From Fragum whitleyi (Eukaryota; Mollusca; Bivalvia; Cardiida; Cardiidae), in contig OX411557.1 in NCBI GenBank assembly GCA_948146395.1, positions 29,335,236 to 29,399,235 of the forward strand: 64,000 nt of DNA, given 5' to 3'. Positions 22,527-34,416 of this stretch are shown piece after piece. The notes under the pieces were generated by a model. That model saw only the letters and a list, made by a program, of their open reading frames with translations, was not told where the DNA came from and did no database searches. Both the position numbers and the translations under genes were made by a program. The stretch's first letter is position 1. Each line of letters begins with the position of its first letter.

Positions 22527-22843
22527 TCTTGCTTGAGCGACCACGTCTATTAAGCGACCACTTTTATCAAGCGACCATAGTAAAAAGACACTTTGCCGTA
22601 AGTAAAATTTCCAAACAAGTGGACATTCTTAAACGTAAACTGAATGAATTTCATTGAATCTTATGACGTTAGAACGCATAAGAATCGTCTCATTATGACT
22701 ATTCTTATGGGTTCGAACATCCTAAGATTCAGTCAAAATTATGTGACAATCTTGAATGCTACAAAAAATCACGTCTTTTTATCATCATATTTTAACGACC
22801 GCTTTTTATTGGTCCCCTAAGTGGTCGCTTAACGCAAGTTTTT
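22527..22843 (-). mobile_element. GGTCGCTTAA element G, copy 2 (inverted)
   Basis: TTGCTTGAGCGACCACGTCT to GTGGTCGCTTAACGCAAG. It has the same internal hairpin (GAACGCATAAGAATCGTCTC / ATTCTTATGGGTTCGAAC) as copy 1, in opposite orientation. Confidence 0.7.
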
Positions 22844-23183
22844 TTTCTAATTGTAAACAGTTTCTGGTTTGAAAAGGAAAACATAAATATATAATTTGAT
22901 TCTAGTTGATTCCATCAGATTTCCCGATTTCTGTTTGGCTGAAAAAATGCTTTTATTTCTCAATGAAATTGATTTTGATTACGCCGCTATTTTGTAAGCT
23001 TCCGCAAAAAAAGAGAACTGCCCCAAAGATGACAAATCTTTATATTTTTGATTCGCGTATTTCACAATGAAATCTACAAATGCTCAATTCATCTCTTAAA
23101 CGGTTTAAAAGAAAGATCAAACTTTATATAATGTGCAGACTGATCTTCGTAATACCTCCGAAATGCTCCGGATTCAACCCTGC
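22844..23183. other. No gene seen
   Basis: AT-rich sequence with no recognisable element. The short ORF 23080-23265 runs into the H5 hairpin and is not credible as a gene. Confidence 0.5.
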
Positions 23184-23308
23184 GTTCAGGATAACGAAAC
23201 GATGCAAACAGCTTTCCAGTTCTATCCTGCTTTGCACGCAAGTAAACGTGCAAAGTGGGGTATAAATGGAAAAAAATTTGCACCGTTTGGTCATCCTGAG
23301 GGTAGGGT
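23184..23308. mobile_element. Hairpin element H5, copy 2
   Basis: GCGTTCAGGATAACGAAACG ATGCAAACAG ... GCTTTGCACGCAAGTAAACGTGCAAAGTGGGGTAT ... GCACCGTTTGGTCATCCTGA. The central GCACG..CGTGC palindrome is clear. Both strands therefore carry overlapping ORFs, which are artefacts of the symmetry. Confidence 0.75.
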
Positions 23309-23759
23309 AGCATGACAAGGGTTCAGAATTGACATGATGAAAAATTCAGAATATAAAAATTCATGCATTTCGGAAAGAAAAAGCGCGTATTTTTTTTTTT
23401 AAACCTGTTTCGTTTAAATGAGCAATATTCTATAAGCCCTTTTGACCTCCGTCATTTTTCACCATTTTCGTTGAGTGGCGACTTAAAAGTCTAAACTATA
23501 ATCTGAAACACATACACGCGCGCGCGCGCGCACTCACGCACGCACGCGAGCGCGCACACTCACACTGTTGCGTCACCTCTATCAAAGCCACCCTAAATTG
23601 CCTGCTCAGATCCACATCCAAATGCACTCAAAATACTCCAATTTATCGAAAAAAACTCCGGTTTTTTTTTTTTTTTTTTTTTTTTTTTGTTTGTTTGTTT
23701 TTTAACACTTTAAAATAGTTCAAAATGACCAGCATTTCATCAAAATTGATAAATTCTCT
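23309..23759. repeat. Simple-sequence region: T11, (CG)n/(CA)n, T27
   Basis: Poly-T near 23390-23400 (11 here, 12 A in the other arm), alternating CGCGCGCGCGCG with CACG variants at 23512-23572, and a 27-T run at 23662-23688. Alternating purine-pyrimidine sequence of this kind can adopt Z-form DNA. No gene seen. Confidence 0.8.
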
Positions 23760-23990
23760 TTAACCCTTTGCTGTTAAATCCCTGTTTTTTACGTGCCTGT
23801 GATTTTATGATTGAGAAAACATTGTGAAAAAAGACGAAATTGCTTCTGGCAAGCAATTTCTTCTTTTTCCTCACTATTTTCTACCCTACAGAATGGTTAT
23901 TTTTCAAATTAAATCCACTTTAAATTTCGTCTGCAAAACATTTGAATTTGGACAGGTCCAAAATTTTGTAAAAACAGGAAAGTGTTAAGA
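23760..23990 (+). repeat. Hairpin element H6, copy 3
   Basis: TTAACCCTTTGCTGTTAAAT to CAGGAAAGTGTTAA with the stem AAATTGCTTCTGGCAAGCAATTT in the centre, opposite in orientation to copy 2. Confidence 0.7.
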
Positions 23991-24451
23991 CTGAATTGGC
24001 TGGTGTGGTTTTTTAAGCGTCTCATTGGTCCGCGTAGACACATGATCAGCAAAATACATAGATTTAATTAAAGAGACATCTTGAAATATCGCTTATTATA
24101 CCTTGTTTTGGGGTTTTTTTTACCATAATTTGATCTCTGTGGAAAAAATGTTTAAATAACAATTACCACCATGTTTTATGAATTAACAAAATATGTTTTA
24201 CATTCAATACCGTTTGTTATACATTCCAATGAAAGCACGTGCAAAGGCGAGTAGGAATAATCAGAATTTCATTCATTTAAATAACAGGAGTCAGATTCGG
24301 GTTAATAAAACCGACTTTTCTTCACTTTTAATCAAAACTCGCTCATTCAACTCATCCAATTCCATTTCGAAATCATTTAAAAGTAACTTACCTTGTCCAT
24401 TACACGATGTTCTTAGATATATCCAACAAAAGAAACCTCGCTCTGCGTTCA
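23991..24451 (-). repeat. Repeat X fragment (copy 3) with unassigned flank
   Basis: 24192-24420 carries TTCATTCATTTAAATAACAG, CTCGCTCATTCAACTCATCC and ACCTTGTCCATTACACGATG, matching the start of repeat X in inverse. 23991-24191 shows no recognisable element. Confidence 0.5.
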
Positions 24452-24571
24452 GGATGAAAACCTAAGCGAAACGTTTTCGAAATGATTCCTCGCTTTGCAC
24501 GTATGTGTACGTGCAAAGCGTGGTATCATCTCAAAACGTTCGCAAAACGTTTTTTACATCCAGAACGCAGG
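24452..24571. mobile_element. Hairpin element H5, copy 3
   Basis: GCGTTCAGGATGAAAACCTA ... ACGTTTTCGAAATGATTCCT and the inverse ATCATCTCAAAACGTTCG, around a GCTTTGCACGTATGTGTACGTGCAAAGC core. Confidence 0.75.
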
Positions 24572-25007
24572 GTCGGTGTCAGGCAACAAAATCGAAGCTC
24601 TTACTAGAAAAGATGAAATTGCTTGTTTTGAGAGAACTAAAATATGAATGTATTCCCATACATAAAAAACTTACCTTTCAATCAGACGAACTGAAATGCT
24701 GGAACGGTGCATCAGCTTGTATTTAGTCAAGAAATTCCTTTTGTCAAACATTCATTTTAGCAACAATATTTTCAAGTCCTGTAGCAAGTTTGACTATGTC
24801 TAATTTGGTGTACACGTGTTTTCATTACGAATGTTCGTCATACTAAAATTTTGTCAACGTGTAAAACGAATTGGAATCTTCGATCGGCACGTATTCGCCA
24901 CCAATATCAGACAGGTAGTTTGTTTTGTAAGCCGGGTTTCATCCAATAACACGTCATAATCATTGAACTCAGGCTTCAAGCTACCTTGCTGAGATGAGCA
25001 CGTGTGC
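24572..25007. other. No gene seen
   Basis: AT-rich. The ORF spanning 24505-24726 starts in the hairpin before this stretch. Nothing recognisable follows until the 145-bp tandem repeat. Confidence 0.5.
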
Positions 25008-26250
25008 AAAAAACAAGAGGGCCATAGTGGCCCTTAATCGCTAACCTGAATGAACAGTCTAAATTTTTTAAAAGAATGTTAGAAAAAGAATGGTGAATGA
25101 ATGTCACTAAGCTAAACAATGCTGTTGCTTTTATGCTTTTATTCTTCAGGTTGACTCTTCAGGTTTTTCTATGATTCGACTCTGTGACCTAGTTTTTGAC
25201 CGCAGTTGACCCAATTTCAAACTCATCCAAAATTGCATCCATTAAATCTTCTGACCAAATTGCAGGTTGATCAGGCAAAAGAATGTGGCCTCTAGATTGC
25301 ATACATGATTTTGCTAAAATTTGACCCCATGGCCTAGTTTTGACCCAAAGTGACCCTTATTCAAATTCGTGTAAGATTTCGTCAAGGCAATCATTCTGAC
25401 CAAACTTCAGGTTGATCGCGCAAAAAGGTGACACCCAGAGTGCATACAAGGTTTTTTCTAAGATTTGACCTTGAAACCTAGTTTCTGGCCCCAGTTCACC
25501 CAATTTAAAACTCATCCCAGATTTAATCAAGATAATCATTCTGACCAAATTTCAGGTGATCGGGCAAAACATGTTGCCTCTAGAGTGCATACAAGGTTTT
25601 TCTAAGATTTGATTCCGTGACATAGTTTTTGATCCAAGTTGACCCAACTTTGATCTCATCCGATATTTCATCGAGACAATCATTGTGGCCAAATTTTAAG
25701 TTGATTGGGAAAAAATGTGGCCTCTAGTGTGCAAATAAGGTTTTTCTAAGACTTGACCCATGGCCTAGTTTTTGACCTTAGTTTGACTCGTCTGAGATTT
25801 CATCAAGCCAATCATTCTGACCAAATTACAAGTTGACTGGGCAAAAAATGAGGCATCTAGAGTGTAAACAAGGTTTATTTAAGAATTGACCCCGTGACCT
25901 AGTTTTTGACCCCATTTGACCCAATTTCGACTCGTCCGAGACTTTATCAAGACAAATATTCTGACCAAATTTCAGGTTGGCCGGGCAAAAAATGTGGCCT
26001 ATAGAGTGCATACAAGGTTTATCTAAGATTTGATCCCGTGACATCGTTTTTGAACCGATTAGACCCAATTTCAAGTTCGTCCGAGCTTTCACCAAGACAA
26101 TCACTCTGACTAAATTTTAGGTTGATCGGGCAAAAATGTGGCCTGTAGAGTGAATACCAGGCAAATGTTGACGACGGACGTCGCACGACGGACGTCGCAC
26201 GACGGACATCCACCTAACCACAATAGCTCACCTTGAGCCCAGGTGAGCTA
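25008..26250 (-). repeat. Bivalve-type tandem repeat, ~145-bp unit, ~7 copies
   Basis: TTCTGACCAAATTTCAGGTT-like motifs start near 25244, 25394, 25536, 25682, 25814, 25958 and 26102 (spacing 132-150 bp). Each is followed by GTGGCCTCTAGAGTGCATAC and GACCTAGTTTTTGACC. One end is AGAGGGCCATAGTGGCCCTT. The other is three GACGGACGTCGCAC copies and AGCTCACCTTGAGCCCAGGT GAGCT, a 22-nt hairpin. The ORFs here are repeat-derived. Confidence 0.85.
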
Positions 26251-26333
26251 AAAATGGTGAATGGTACCTTGTATTATACGCAAGTTTTCATTTAACCGGG
26301 AACCATTAAACGTTTTCGAACGCTTTATTAGCC

Positions 26334-26567
26334 TCAAACAGGTCTGTACTGATTTTTTGAAAATGGGCGTTGAAATAGGAATCGAGTTTGGCCAATAATT
26401 ATTGAACACGAGAGATCATTTGATTTTGCAACATTTGAAGATTGTTTAATTGGATAGCTGATAATTTCAAGGAGTACATTGGCCTTTAAAACTGCAATGT
26501 TTCCCCAGTCATCTTCAGATTTTTGTCTGATTTTGGAGAAAAATCTTGCAGCTTCAAAGTATTTCAT
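26334..26567 (-). CDS. Unrecognised 77-codon ORF beside the palindrome centre (left copy)
   Basis: Mirror of 26760-26993 with an identical translation. If the left arm is an artefact, this is not an independent gene. See the right-arm entry for the description. Confidence 0.25.
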   Translation of the reverse strand: MKYFEAARFFSKIRQKSEDDWGNIAVLKANVLLEIISYPIKQSSNVAKSNDLSCSIIIGQTRFLFQRPFSKNQYRPV

Positions 26568-26645
26568 CTTTGATCAGAATAAGGTAAATATTAATTTTAT
26601 ATTATTTCGATTTCGACTTCTTTTAAATTTAGTTATCTTTATTAT

Positions 26646-26681
26646 GATTCGAATGTGAAATCTTCATTTCACATTCGAATC
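26646..26681. repeat. Centre of the 53-kb palindrome
   Basis: A 16-bp perfect stem (26646-26661 against 26666-26681) flanks a 4-nt loop, CTTC, at 26662-26665. The stem continues without interruption into the 26.6-kb arms. No transposon end, target duplication or longer spacer lies at the centre. Natural large palindromes usually keep a spacer. A near-zero loop is what a fold-back read, or ligation of a hairpin-capped break, would leave. Confidence 0.97.
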
Positions 26682-26759
26682 ATAATAAAGATAACTAAAT
26701 TTAAAAGAAGTCGAAATCGAAATAATATAAAATTAATATTTACCTTATTCTGATCAAAG

Positions 26760-26993
26760 ATGAAATACTTTGAAGCTGCAAGATTTTTCTCCAAAATCAG
26801 ACAAAAATCTGAAGATGACTGGGGAAACATTGCAGTTTTAAAGGCCAATGTACTCCTTGAAATTATCAGCTATCCAATTAAACAATCTTCAAATGTTGCA
26901 AAATCAAATGATCTCTCGTGTTCAATAATTATTGGCCAAACTCGATTCCTATTTCAACGCCCATTTTCAAAAAATCAGTACAGACCTGTTTGA
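26760..26993 (+). CDS. Unrecognised 77-codon ORF, possible terminal exon
   Basis: The reading frame starts MKYFEAARFFSKIRQKSEDD and looks amphipathic and helical in its first 45 residues (aromatic pairs, alternating charge, ANVLLEIISYP). It is less biased than the other short ORFs of the window, which derive from repeats. The start codon lies directly after CTGATCAAAG, so this could instead be an exon entered through an AG acceptor. It ends with TGA, and an AATAAA polyadenylation-like signal follows at 26998-27003, as expected for a last exon. No family was recognised. A tetratricopeptide-like helical pair is a guess. The palindrome centre lies 96 bp upstream, so any upstream exon would have to lie where the left arm now is. 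It could also be chance. Confidence 0.35.
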   Translation: MKYFEAARFFSKIRQKSEDDWGNIAVLKANVLLEIISYPIKQSSNVAKSNDLSCSIIIGQTRFLFQRPFSKNQYRPV

Positions 26994-27076
26994 GGCTAAT
27001 AAAGCGTTCGAAAACGTTTAATGGTTCCCGGTTAAATGAAAACTTGCGTATAATACAAGGTACCATTCACCATTTT

Positions 27077-28319
27077 TAGCTCACCTGGGCTCAAGGTGAG
27101 CTATTGTGGTTAGGTGGATGTCCGTCGTGCGACGTCCGTCGTGCGACGTCCGTCGTCAACATTTGCCTGGTATTCACTCTACAGGCCACATTTTTGCCCG
27201 ATCAACCTAAAATTTAGTCAGAGTGATTGTCTTGGTGAAAGCTCGGACGAACTTGAAATTGGGTCTAATCGGTTCAAAAACGATGTCACGGGATCAAATC
27301 TTAGATAAACCTTGTATGCACTCTATAGGCCACATTTTTTGCCCGGCCAACCTGAAATTTGGTCAGAATATTTGTCTTGATAAAGTCTCGGACGAGTCGA
27401 AATTGGGTCAAATGGGGTCAAAAACTAGGTCACGGGGTCAATTCTTAAATAAACCTTGTTTACACTCTAGATGCCTCATTTTTTGCCCAGTCAACTTGTA
27501 ATTTGGTCAGAATGATTGGCTTGATGAAATCTCAGACGAGTCAAACTAAGGTCAAAAACTAGGCCATGGGTCAAGTCTTAGAAAAACCTTATTTGCACAC
27601 TAGAGGCCACATTTTTTCCCAATCAACTTAAAATTTGGCCACAATGATTGTCTCGATGAAATATCGGATGAGATCAAAGTTGGGTCAACTTGGATCAAAA
27701 ACTATGTCACGGAATCAAATCTTAGAAAAACCTTGTATGCACTCTAGAGGCAACATGTTTTGCCCGATCACCTGAAATTTGGTCAGAATGATTATCTTGA
27801 TTAAATCTGGGATGAGTTTTAAATTGGGTGAACTGGGGCCAGAAACTAGGTTTCAAGGTCAAATCTTAGAAAAAACCTTGTATGCACTCTGGGTGTCACC
27901 TTTTTGCGCGATCAACCTGAAGTTTGGTCAGAATGATTGCCTTGACGAAATCTTACACGAATTTGAATAAGGGTCACTTTGGGTCAAAACTAGGCCATGG
28001 GGTCAAATTTTAGCAAAATCATGTATGCAATCTAGAGGCCACATTCTTTTGCCTGATCAACCTGCAATTTGGTCAGAAGATTTAATGGATGCAATTTTGG
28101 ATGAGTTTGAAATTGGGTCAACTGCGGTCAAAAACTAGGTCACAGAGTCGAATCATAGAAAAACCTGAAGAGTCAACCTGAAGAATAAAAGCATAAAAGC
28201 AACAGCATTGTTTAGCTTAGTGACATTCATTCACCATTCTTTTTCTAACATTCTTTTAAAAAATTTAGACTGTTCATTCAGGTTAGCGATTAAGGGCCAC
28301 TATGGCCCTCTTGTTTTTT
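27077..28319 (+). repeat. 145-bp tandem repeat, right-arm copy
   Basis: Inverse of 25008-26250. Read on this strand it begins TAGCTCACCTGGGCTCAAGG and ends AGGGCCACTATGGCCCTCTT. Confidence 0.85.
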
Positions 28320-30019
28320 GCACACGTGCTCATCTCAGCAAGGTAGCTTGAAGCCTGAGTTCAATGATTATGACGTGTTATTGGATGAAACCCGGCTTAC
28401 AAAACAAACTACCTGTCTGATATTGGTGGCGAATACGTGCCGATCGAAGATTCCAATTCGTTTTACACGTTGACAAAATTTTAGTATGACGAACATTCGT
28501 AATGAAAACACGTGTACACCAAATTAGACATAGTCAAACTTGCTACAGGACTTGAAAATATTGTTGCTAAAATGAATGTTTGACAAAAGGAATTTCTTGA
28601 CTAAATACAAGCTGATGCACCGTTCCAGCATTTCAGTTCGTCTGATTGAAAGGTAAGTTTTTTATGTATGGGAATACATTCATATTTTAGTTCTCTCAAA
28701 ACAAGCAATTTCATCTTTTCTAGTAAGAGCTTCGATTTTGTTGCCTGACACCGACCCTGCGTTCTGGATGTAAAAAACGTTTTGCGAACGTTTTGAGATG
28801 ATACCACGCTTTGCACGTACACATACGTGCAAAGCGAGGAATCATTTCGAAAACGTTTCGCTTAGGTTTTCATCCTGAACGCAGAGCGAGGTTTCTTTTG
28901 TTGGATATATCTAAGAACATCGTGTAATGGACAAGGTAAGTTACTTTTAAATGATTTCGAAATGGAATTGGATGAGTTGAATGAGCGAGTTTTGATTAAA
29001 AGTGAAGAAAAGTCGGTTTTATTAACCCGAATCTGACTCCTGTTATTTAAATGAATGAAATTCTGATTATTCCTACTCGCCTTTGCACGTGCTTTCATTG
29101 GAATGTATAACAAACGGTATTGAATGTAAAACATATTTTGTTAATTCATAAAACATGGTGGTAATTGTTATTTAAACATTTTTTCCACAGAGATCAAATT
29201 ATGGTAAAAAAAACCCCAAAACAAGGTATAATAAGCGATATTTCAAGATGTCTCTTTAATTAAATCTATGTATTTTGCTGATCATGTGTCTACGCGGACC
29301 AATGAGACGCTTAAAAAACCACACCAGCCAATTCAGTCTTAACACTTTCCTGTTTTTACAAAATTTTGGACCTGTCCAAATTCAAATGTTTTGCAGACGA
29401 AATTTAAAGTGGATTTAATTTGAAAAATAACCATTCTGTAGGGTAGAAAATAGTGAGGAAAAAGAAGAAATTGCTTGCCAGAAGCAATTTCGTCTTTTTT
29501 CACAATGTTTTCTCAATCATAAAATCACAGGCACGTAAAAAACAGGGATTTAACAGCAAAGGGTTAAAGAGAATTTATCAATTTTGATGAAATGCTGGTC
29601 ATTTTGAACTATTTTAAAGTGTTAAAAAACAAACAAACAAAAAAAAAAAAAAAAAAAAAAAAAAACCGGAGTTTTTTTCGATAAATTGGAGTATTTTGAG
29701 TGCATTTGGATGTGGATCTGAGCAGGCAATTTAGGGTGGCTTTGATAGAGGTGACGCAACAGTGTGAGTGTGCGCGCTCGCGTGCGTGCGTGAGTGCGCG
29801 CGCGCGCGCGTGTATGTGTTTCAGATTATAGTTTAGACTTTTAAGTCGCCACTCAACGAAAATGGTGAAAAATGACGGAGGTCAAAAGGGCTTATAGAAT
29901 ATTGCTCATTTAAACGAAACAGGTTTAAAAAAAAAAAATACGCGCTTTTTCTTTCCGAAATGCATGAATTTTTATATTCTGAATTTTTCATCATGTCAAT
30001 TCTGAACCCTTGTCATGCT
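28320..30019. repeat. Right-arm mirror of 23309-25007
   Basis: Contains H5 copy 3 (28756-28875), repeat X fragment (28907-29135), H6 copy 3 (29337-29567), A27 (29639-29665), (CG)n (29755-29815) and a 12-A run near 29927-29938 where the left arm has 11. Confidence 0.85.
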
Positions 30020-32031
30020 ACCCTACCCTCAGGATGACCAAACGGTGCAAATTTTTTTCCATTTATACCCCACTTTGCACGTTTACTTGCGTGCAAAGCA
30101 GGATAGAACTGGAAAGCTGTTTGCATCGTTTCGTTATCCTGAACGCAGGGTTGAATCCGGAGCATTTCGGAGGTATTACGAAGATCAGTCTGCACATTAT
30201 ATAAAGTTTGATCTTTCTTTTAAACCGTTTAAGAGATGAATTGAGCATTTGTAGATTTCATTGTGAAATACGCGAATCAAAAATATAAAGATTTGTCATC
30301 TTTGGGGCAGTTCTCTTTTTTTGCGGAAGCTTACAAAATAGCGGCGTAATCAAAATCAATTTCATTGAGAAATAAAAGCATTTTTTCAGCCAAACAGAAA
30401 TCGGGAAATCTGATGGAATCAACTAGAATCAAATTATATATTTATGTTTTCCTTTTCAAACCAGAAACTGTTTACAATTAGAAAAAAAACTTGCGTTAAG
30501 CGACCACTTAGGGGACCAATAAAAAGCGGTCGTTAAAATATGATGATAAAAAGACGTGATTTTTTGTAGCATTCAAGATTGTCACATAATTTTGACTGAA
30601 TCTTAGGATGTTCGAACCCATAAGAATAGTCATAATGAGACGATTCTTATGCGTTCTAACGTCATAAGATTCAATGAAATTCATTCAGTTTACGTTTAAG
30701 AATGTCCACTTGTTTGGAAATTTTACTTACGGCAAAGTGTCTTTTTACTATGGTCGCTTGATAAAAGTGGTCGCTTAATAGACGTGGTCGCTCAAGCAAG
30801 ATTGACTGCATATTTTGAAATGAAATATTGACTCACAAATAGCGCCTCGAGTAATTTCATTTTACTCCAATTCTGTCTAGATTTTATTCAGTTTGATAAG
30901 GATAAGAACGTTTAACCCTTTGCTGTTTAATCCCTGCTTTTTACGTGCCTGTCATTTTATGATTGAGAAAACATTGTGAAAAAAGAAGAAATTGCTTCTG
31001 ACAAGCAATTTCTTCTTTTTGCACACTATTTTCTACCCTACTGAATGGCTATTTTTCAAATTAAATCCACTTTAAGTTTTCGTCTGCAAAACCTTTGAAT
31101 TTGGACAGGTCCAAAATTTTGTAAAACAGGAAAGGGTTAAGCTGTTTCTCATTAGTTATGCAAAAAAGAAACACGTGGAAATACGAGGGTACAGTTAACA
31201 GCATTGTGTAATTAACAATATGAATGATTTTGGAATGATTTTGAAATGAAATTGAATGAGCGCGATGTGAGGGTTTTGAATGAATTTAAATAGAGTTGAT
31301 CCAATATAGCTGCTAATTTTGTTCAGGATAAACAAAATAAGTGATATTTATTACCTCCCTTTATTAAAATATGCATACAAATTCTATGAATAGCTTCCTG
31401 TTTCTTCAAGGACCGTATTTGAATGGGTTGAGTGAGTGTTTGGAATGAAATGATTGGGCGCTGAGTGAGCGATTGAGAATGATTTTGATTGAGATGAATG
31501 CCAATTTCATTATGAAACTAGCTGTGCCTGTATTAAGACTCTTAAATTTAATTCCTAAAAAGGAAATGATAATCATGTTTATTATAATTCACTCTATTAC
31601 GAATTTCATGAAATTGACACAGACTGATCAGACCTACGTTCATGATGACAAAACGGTACAAACTGTTTGAAAGAACTATGCCCCGCTTTGCACACACATT
31701 TGCGAGTAAAACGGGATACAGTTTGAAAACAGTTTCCATCGTTTTATCATCCTGAACATAGGCGTAGCTAGATTTTTTTATACTTTTTACGCATTGCGAA
31801 GGTGACCACCATTAAAGGCGATATGTGGACTGTGAGTAAAGACTAACGCCCTCTACGTTCTCCCCATTTATATGATTTGAGCGTTGGTGAATAATCAAAC
31901 ATCGTACTACAGCTTGAATACGCTGTAGTTTCGATGGTATGATAATTCATTAACGAGATATTTCGAAAGAGGATTTATTTGTAATACAGTATTACGCAAT
32001 TGCGTAATTTGCGCAATGGGAGCTACGCCCT
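30020..32031. repeat. Right-arm mirror of 21297-23308
   Basis: H5 copy 2 (30020-30144), element G copy 2 (30485-30801), H6 copy 2 (30898-31138), repeat X copy 2 (31188-31538), H5 copy 1 (31638-31758) and the GGCGTAGCT element (31759-32031). No difference from the left arm was noticed here. Confidence 0.85.
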
Positions 32032-32650
32032 TGCTGAACGTAGGGGATATCCCTATCGTAAGTGCTATCTACGTGTATCGCGTAGAAGGGAACCATCTTG
32101 TCCATAAAAAGTTTTAGTTCGATCATATTTTTTGGAGATCTATAAAGGGTCAACCAATGATCAATCGAAATGCAATTTATATAAAACCATGCACTTTGTC
32201 TATACTTTGTAACCATCCATTTACTTAGATATTGTTTTTAAAAGTTTCTTCTATATAACACGTATAGAAACAAGTAAAATCAAAGCACTGAAAGTACTGA
32301 AGATGGGCGTTTTGGTGGCATGATGGCGAAAAAAAAGGCAAAAAAAAAAAGAGTTTTTTTTCAAATATCATTATTGCATACTACTTCGACACAAGTCCGG
32401 CAAGTTTCAATATTAATGCATTTTTCTAACGTTTCTTTTCAAAATTGTTCAGAAATATGCCATTACAGGTTGAACAGAACGGGCGGATACTTTACAGAAA
32501 TTAGACTTACACCTATAATTATAACAATCAGAGTCAACCACGCTCTCTGATAATTTCATAAATTAACTAAATTTCTAAATTTTGTTCCATGTATTTTTCC
32601 AGTCATCATTGTACACAAATATTGCAATGTCCGTAAGAAAGTAATTGGAA

Positions 32651-32974
32651 TTATATATATATATATATAATACATACTTAGTGTATTGTATGAGAAAAAA
32701 TATCTAACGAGGTTGGGAGAATTGATCATTGTCGAGGCTATGCCGAGACAATTATCAATTCTCACAACCGAGTTAGATATTTTTTCATACAATACACTTA
32801 GTACGTATTATATTTATCCTATAACCTCTTTTTGACTTGTTTTCGTCGGTGTTTCTTACTGAAATGCAAGTTTCTAAAAATAACTGCATGATATTATTGT
32901 TCTAAAAATATCTATGTGATATCATAAAAAATATCATATGGGTTGTTATCACATAGATATTGGTATAGTTATAA
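32651..32974 (+). mobile_element. Composite hairpin element H3+H4, right-arm copy 3
   Basis: Inverse of 20354-20677. Stretch 32032-32650 before it mirrors 20678-21296 and shows no gene. Confidence 0.75.
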
Positions 32975-33637
32975 GATAAACCGCGATGTGCGGTCAAAGA
33001 TTTATTCAAGCAGTAGGCTACTCGTGAGATTCTAGTGACACATCGATATGTGGAATATGGACCTAAGGTTATTAAATTTTCGTCAACTAAAAATTTTCTC
33101 AAATTTTAAATTCAAATAAATGTATAAATATAAAACGATAATATTAATAAGTTGTTATTTATAACAACTTGTTGATATTATCTGTTATGTTAATACACTA
33201 AAATGAGCACTTAAACAGAATTACGGCTTTAATCTCAAATTGAAATTTGAGAAAATTTTAAATTGAGCCTGGGAAAAGTTTTATAACCTCGGGACCTGAT
33301 TCTCTATCATTTAACCTTGTCAGAGGAGGTCAAATAACCAAAATTGAATTTAAATATTGTGAACAACAAAATCGTTTTCTTCTAAGTTTTAATAAGACTG
33401 GAAATAAATTAATATATCCTTTTAATACTCCAACTTGAGGATTGTTAGCATTTGCAATGAAATGCAATAGTTAAAGCAATGGTGCAATTGAACAATGCTA
33501 CGAGAGGCACATTGTAAATACGTATAAAATGTATATGAGTTTTTTTTTTTAAATAAACATCCGAAACAGCACCAAACAAACATATAAATAAGAAACAAAT
33601 AAAGTCTCGCAAATGAAGCTGGAAATACGAGGTTTTG

Positions 33638-33938
33638 ATGTGTATGTATTTCCGTTTATTTATTGTCGCTACCGTACAACATGCCCATATGAGCGACGCC
33701 CCTAGAAGACGGTTAGTTGTTACGTGGGATAGTGCGAGGATACATGGCGAAACTACTGCTGAGATCCGCAATGGTTCTTTAACGTGCTCGGTGTAAAGCA
33801 TCGTCTCACGGGGCCTCGGTTTAACTTCTCATCCGAAAGACAATTAGTTTGTTAGTGCGCCAGCCCGGGAATAGAACCAACGCCGGCGAACTTCAATGGT
33901 TTTGAAGTCCGGTGCTCTACCAATTGAGCTAATCGGAC
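33638..33938 (-). repeat. SINE family B, right-arm copy
   Basis: Same tRNA-derived SINE as 19389-19690, but with one C fewer (TTGCGGATC), one G fewer (ATGGGCATG) and one A more (CAATAAATAAACG). The sequence 32975-33637 mirrors 19691-20353 and carries the C/T difference paired with 20267. Confidence 0.85.
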
Positions 33939-34001
33939 TGATATTGTTTAGATTGCCTGACGTTGATCATTGTTAAATGTTTATACCCCATTACGTATAA
34001 G

Positions 34002-34349
34002 TACAGTCGATATTGCTCGAGCGACCACGTCTATTAAGCGACCAATTCTTTTAAGCAACCACCATAAAAAGTCCCTTCACTTTAAGCAAAATCTCTGAAA
34101 AAGAGGACATTCTTAACGAAATTTTTTTTATTATTAATGAATCTAATGATGTTGGAGCCCATTAGAATCGTCTCAATAAGGCGGTTCTAATGGGTTCGAG
34201 CATCATAGGATTCAGTACAACTTTACCAACAATCTTTAAGTGCTATCAAACTGAACACTCACATTTATCATGATATCTTTTATTAAGCGACCATTCCCAT
34301 AAACGACCGCTTTTTGGCGGGTCCCATAGTGGTCGCTTAACACAAGCTT
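34002..34349 (-). mobile_element. GGTCGCTTAA element G, right-arm copy 1
   Basis: Inverse of 18978-19325. Confidence 0.7.
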
Positions 34350-34416
34350 TACTGTATGCATTCTGGGAAACATCTACGATACAACCGGGGGTGACGAGCG
34401 TGGAGATAGACAACGT

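Larger units (their letters stand above)
1..26661 (+). repeat. Left arm of 53-kb spacerless palindrome (IR1)
   Basis: Every landmark here recurs in reverse complement between 26666 and 53326. For example, the first bases TGCACCAGCCGCCGAG match the complement of 53326 downwards. Base i pairs with 53327-i from 1 to about 19558, with 53328-i from about 19670 to 23390, and with 53327-i again to the centre. Differences seen by eye are: 4114 G versus C, one extra C at 19559-19560, one extra G at 19642-19645, one missing A near 19669, 20267 C versus T, and an 11 versus 12 homopolymer near 23390. Identity is therefore about 99.98%. The arm is truncated by the window start inside a SINE, so its true outer end is unknown. 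Confidence 0.98.

Noticed and set aside
18435..22843. Repeat X plus element G as a nested inverted duplication inside the arm
   Set aside because: The order is X-G then inverted X-inverted G, not the mirror order, so independent insertions are more likely.
23133..23315. Overlapping ORFs on both strands as an antisense gene pair
   Set aside because: Generated by the near-perfect symmetry of the H5 hairpin.
26646..26681. The palindrome centre as a recombination site or transposon end
   Set aside because: The symmetric bases are just the start of the 26-kb arms; no independent motif, duplication or spacer marks the site.
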